NCBI GenBank assembly: GCA_022828595.1
Contig: JAKGHH010000007.1
Coordinates: 41,649,973 to 41,713,972, forward strand
Source: Nelumbo lutea
Taxonomy: Eukaryota; Streptophyta; Magnoliopsida; Proteales; Nelumbonaceae
Direction: 5' to 3'
Length of the DNA: 64,000 nt
The translations under genes and the position numbers were made by a program. The notes under the pieces are model-generated. The model saw only the letters and a list, made by a program, of their open reading frames with translations. It was not told the origin of the DNA and searched no databases. Shown one piece after another: positions 63,385 to 64,000 of the stretch (its first letter is position 1; each line of letters starts with the position of its first letter).

Positions 63385-64000
63385 TAAAGGAATGGAAAGA
63401 TCTATCGTATGGATGCCCGGATAATGCGGAATAGAATGGGTGAATTTCAAAAATATCTTTCCTTCCTACAACTGGGAATCACATTCCCTGTTTTAGAAAA
63501 CTAATTTTCAAGGATCAATCTTGAATCAAGAACCAAACCAAATCTGAACAAAATAGTAGGAGAGGGAAATACCTGATATGGAGAATTAATATCCCCCACA
63601 AAGGTGTTCACGCCCAGAAAAGTCACCAAAGACTGCTCCCACTGAAGATGGTGCAATGCCGGACGAAGCAGAATCAGCAACGTTCTTCACAAGAACCAGA
63701 TCCTTCGCAAGAACCCACTGGACAGAAGGTGAGCACAACTTCTTTTCAATTCTTTCACAAATAATTGAAATCAAGAACACTTCTTGATGACTCCCATGTG
63801 AGTGGAGATGAACTACTAAAGGCGGTGGCGGCAGGAAGGAGGCGGGAGGGAGAAATTGGCACTATCTCACTATATGCTGATTTCTCTCTTCTGTGTTCTA
63901 TATGTATCTCAGATGAGTGTTTTGAGGCTGCCGCCCCCTCCTCCTTTTATAATCCTAAAGGGATCAGCTCCTAATCCTATTAGGAGATGTTGATCCCCTT
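63385..64000 (-). repeat. LTR-B5: Copia-B-type LTR in reverse, cut by window end
   Basis: The reverse complement follows the Copia-B LTR 3' half: GGGAATGTGATTCCCAG, TCTTCAGTGGGAGCAG, GTGAACACCTTTGTGGG and TAATAGGATTAGGAGC, ending TCCTTTA where TCCCTTCA is expected. The plus-strand reading frames here are non-coding LTR sequence. Whether this is a solo LTR or a whole element lies outside the window. Confidence 0.9.

Overview
This is a stretch of a flowering-plant nuclear genome. Spliced genes with GT-AG introns, several kinds of plant LTR retrotransposon (Ty1/copia and Ty3/gypsy chromovirus), initiator-Met tRNA primer sites and hAT-type MITEs all point that way. I see no bacterial, organellar or viral gene system. 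The large, transposon-filled introns suggest a plant with a fairly large genome; I cannot name the species. Only two host genes can be supported. The rest is mostly transposable elements in different states of decay. Layout. (1) 1-622 is the 3' end of a Ty3/gypsy element whose body lies upstream. (2) 1664-23990 (+) is the 3' half of an N-terminal protein methyltransferase gene (NTMT1/METTL11A family): five exons totalling 492 bp spread over 22 kb. Three of its four visible introns carry Ty1/copia elements, all antisense: Copia-1 (3877-9046, TSD CAAAG), the remnant Copia-3 (about 12115-15666) and Copia-2 (16869-23286, TSD ATACC). (3) 24-29 kb is gene-poor, with two inverted copies of one MITE family (23336-23731 and 25778-26180) and a solo copia LTR (26601-28544). 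(4) 29134-52488 is a single retrotransposon nest. Copia-A (minus strand, 172-bp LTRs) was entered by Copia-B (35758-50625, plus strand, 1.7-1.9 kb LTRs, TSD TGTTG), which was itself entered by a chromovirus, Gypsy-C (41225-46941, TSD CAAAT). Copia-A also carries a second, rearranged Copia-B-type LTR (31373-34701), which was in turn entered by a 1.6-kb LTR-like element D (31380-32954, TSD TTAGA). (5) 55294-57308 (minus) is a two-exon LRR receptor-like gene whose kinase domain lacks the catalytic residues. (6) 57.8-60 kb holds a MITE and a poly(A)-tailed retroposon with a 17-bp TSD. (7) 60998-63384 is a non-autonomous gypsy-type element without coding capacity, cut at its right end by another Copia-B-type LTR in reverse orientation (63385-64000). 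All retroelement coding regions are broken by stops, frameshifts or deletions, and four of five reverse transcriptases have lost the catalytic motif. The most informative signals are structural: exact TSDs that order the insertions, a 116-bp duplication that looks like unequal recombination between an LTR-bearing and an empty allele, and a class of hAT-like MITEs that share termini but are built from different self-complementary words. I found no convincing new biological system.
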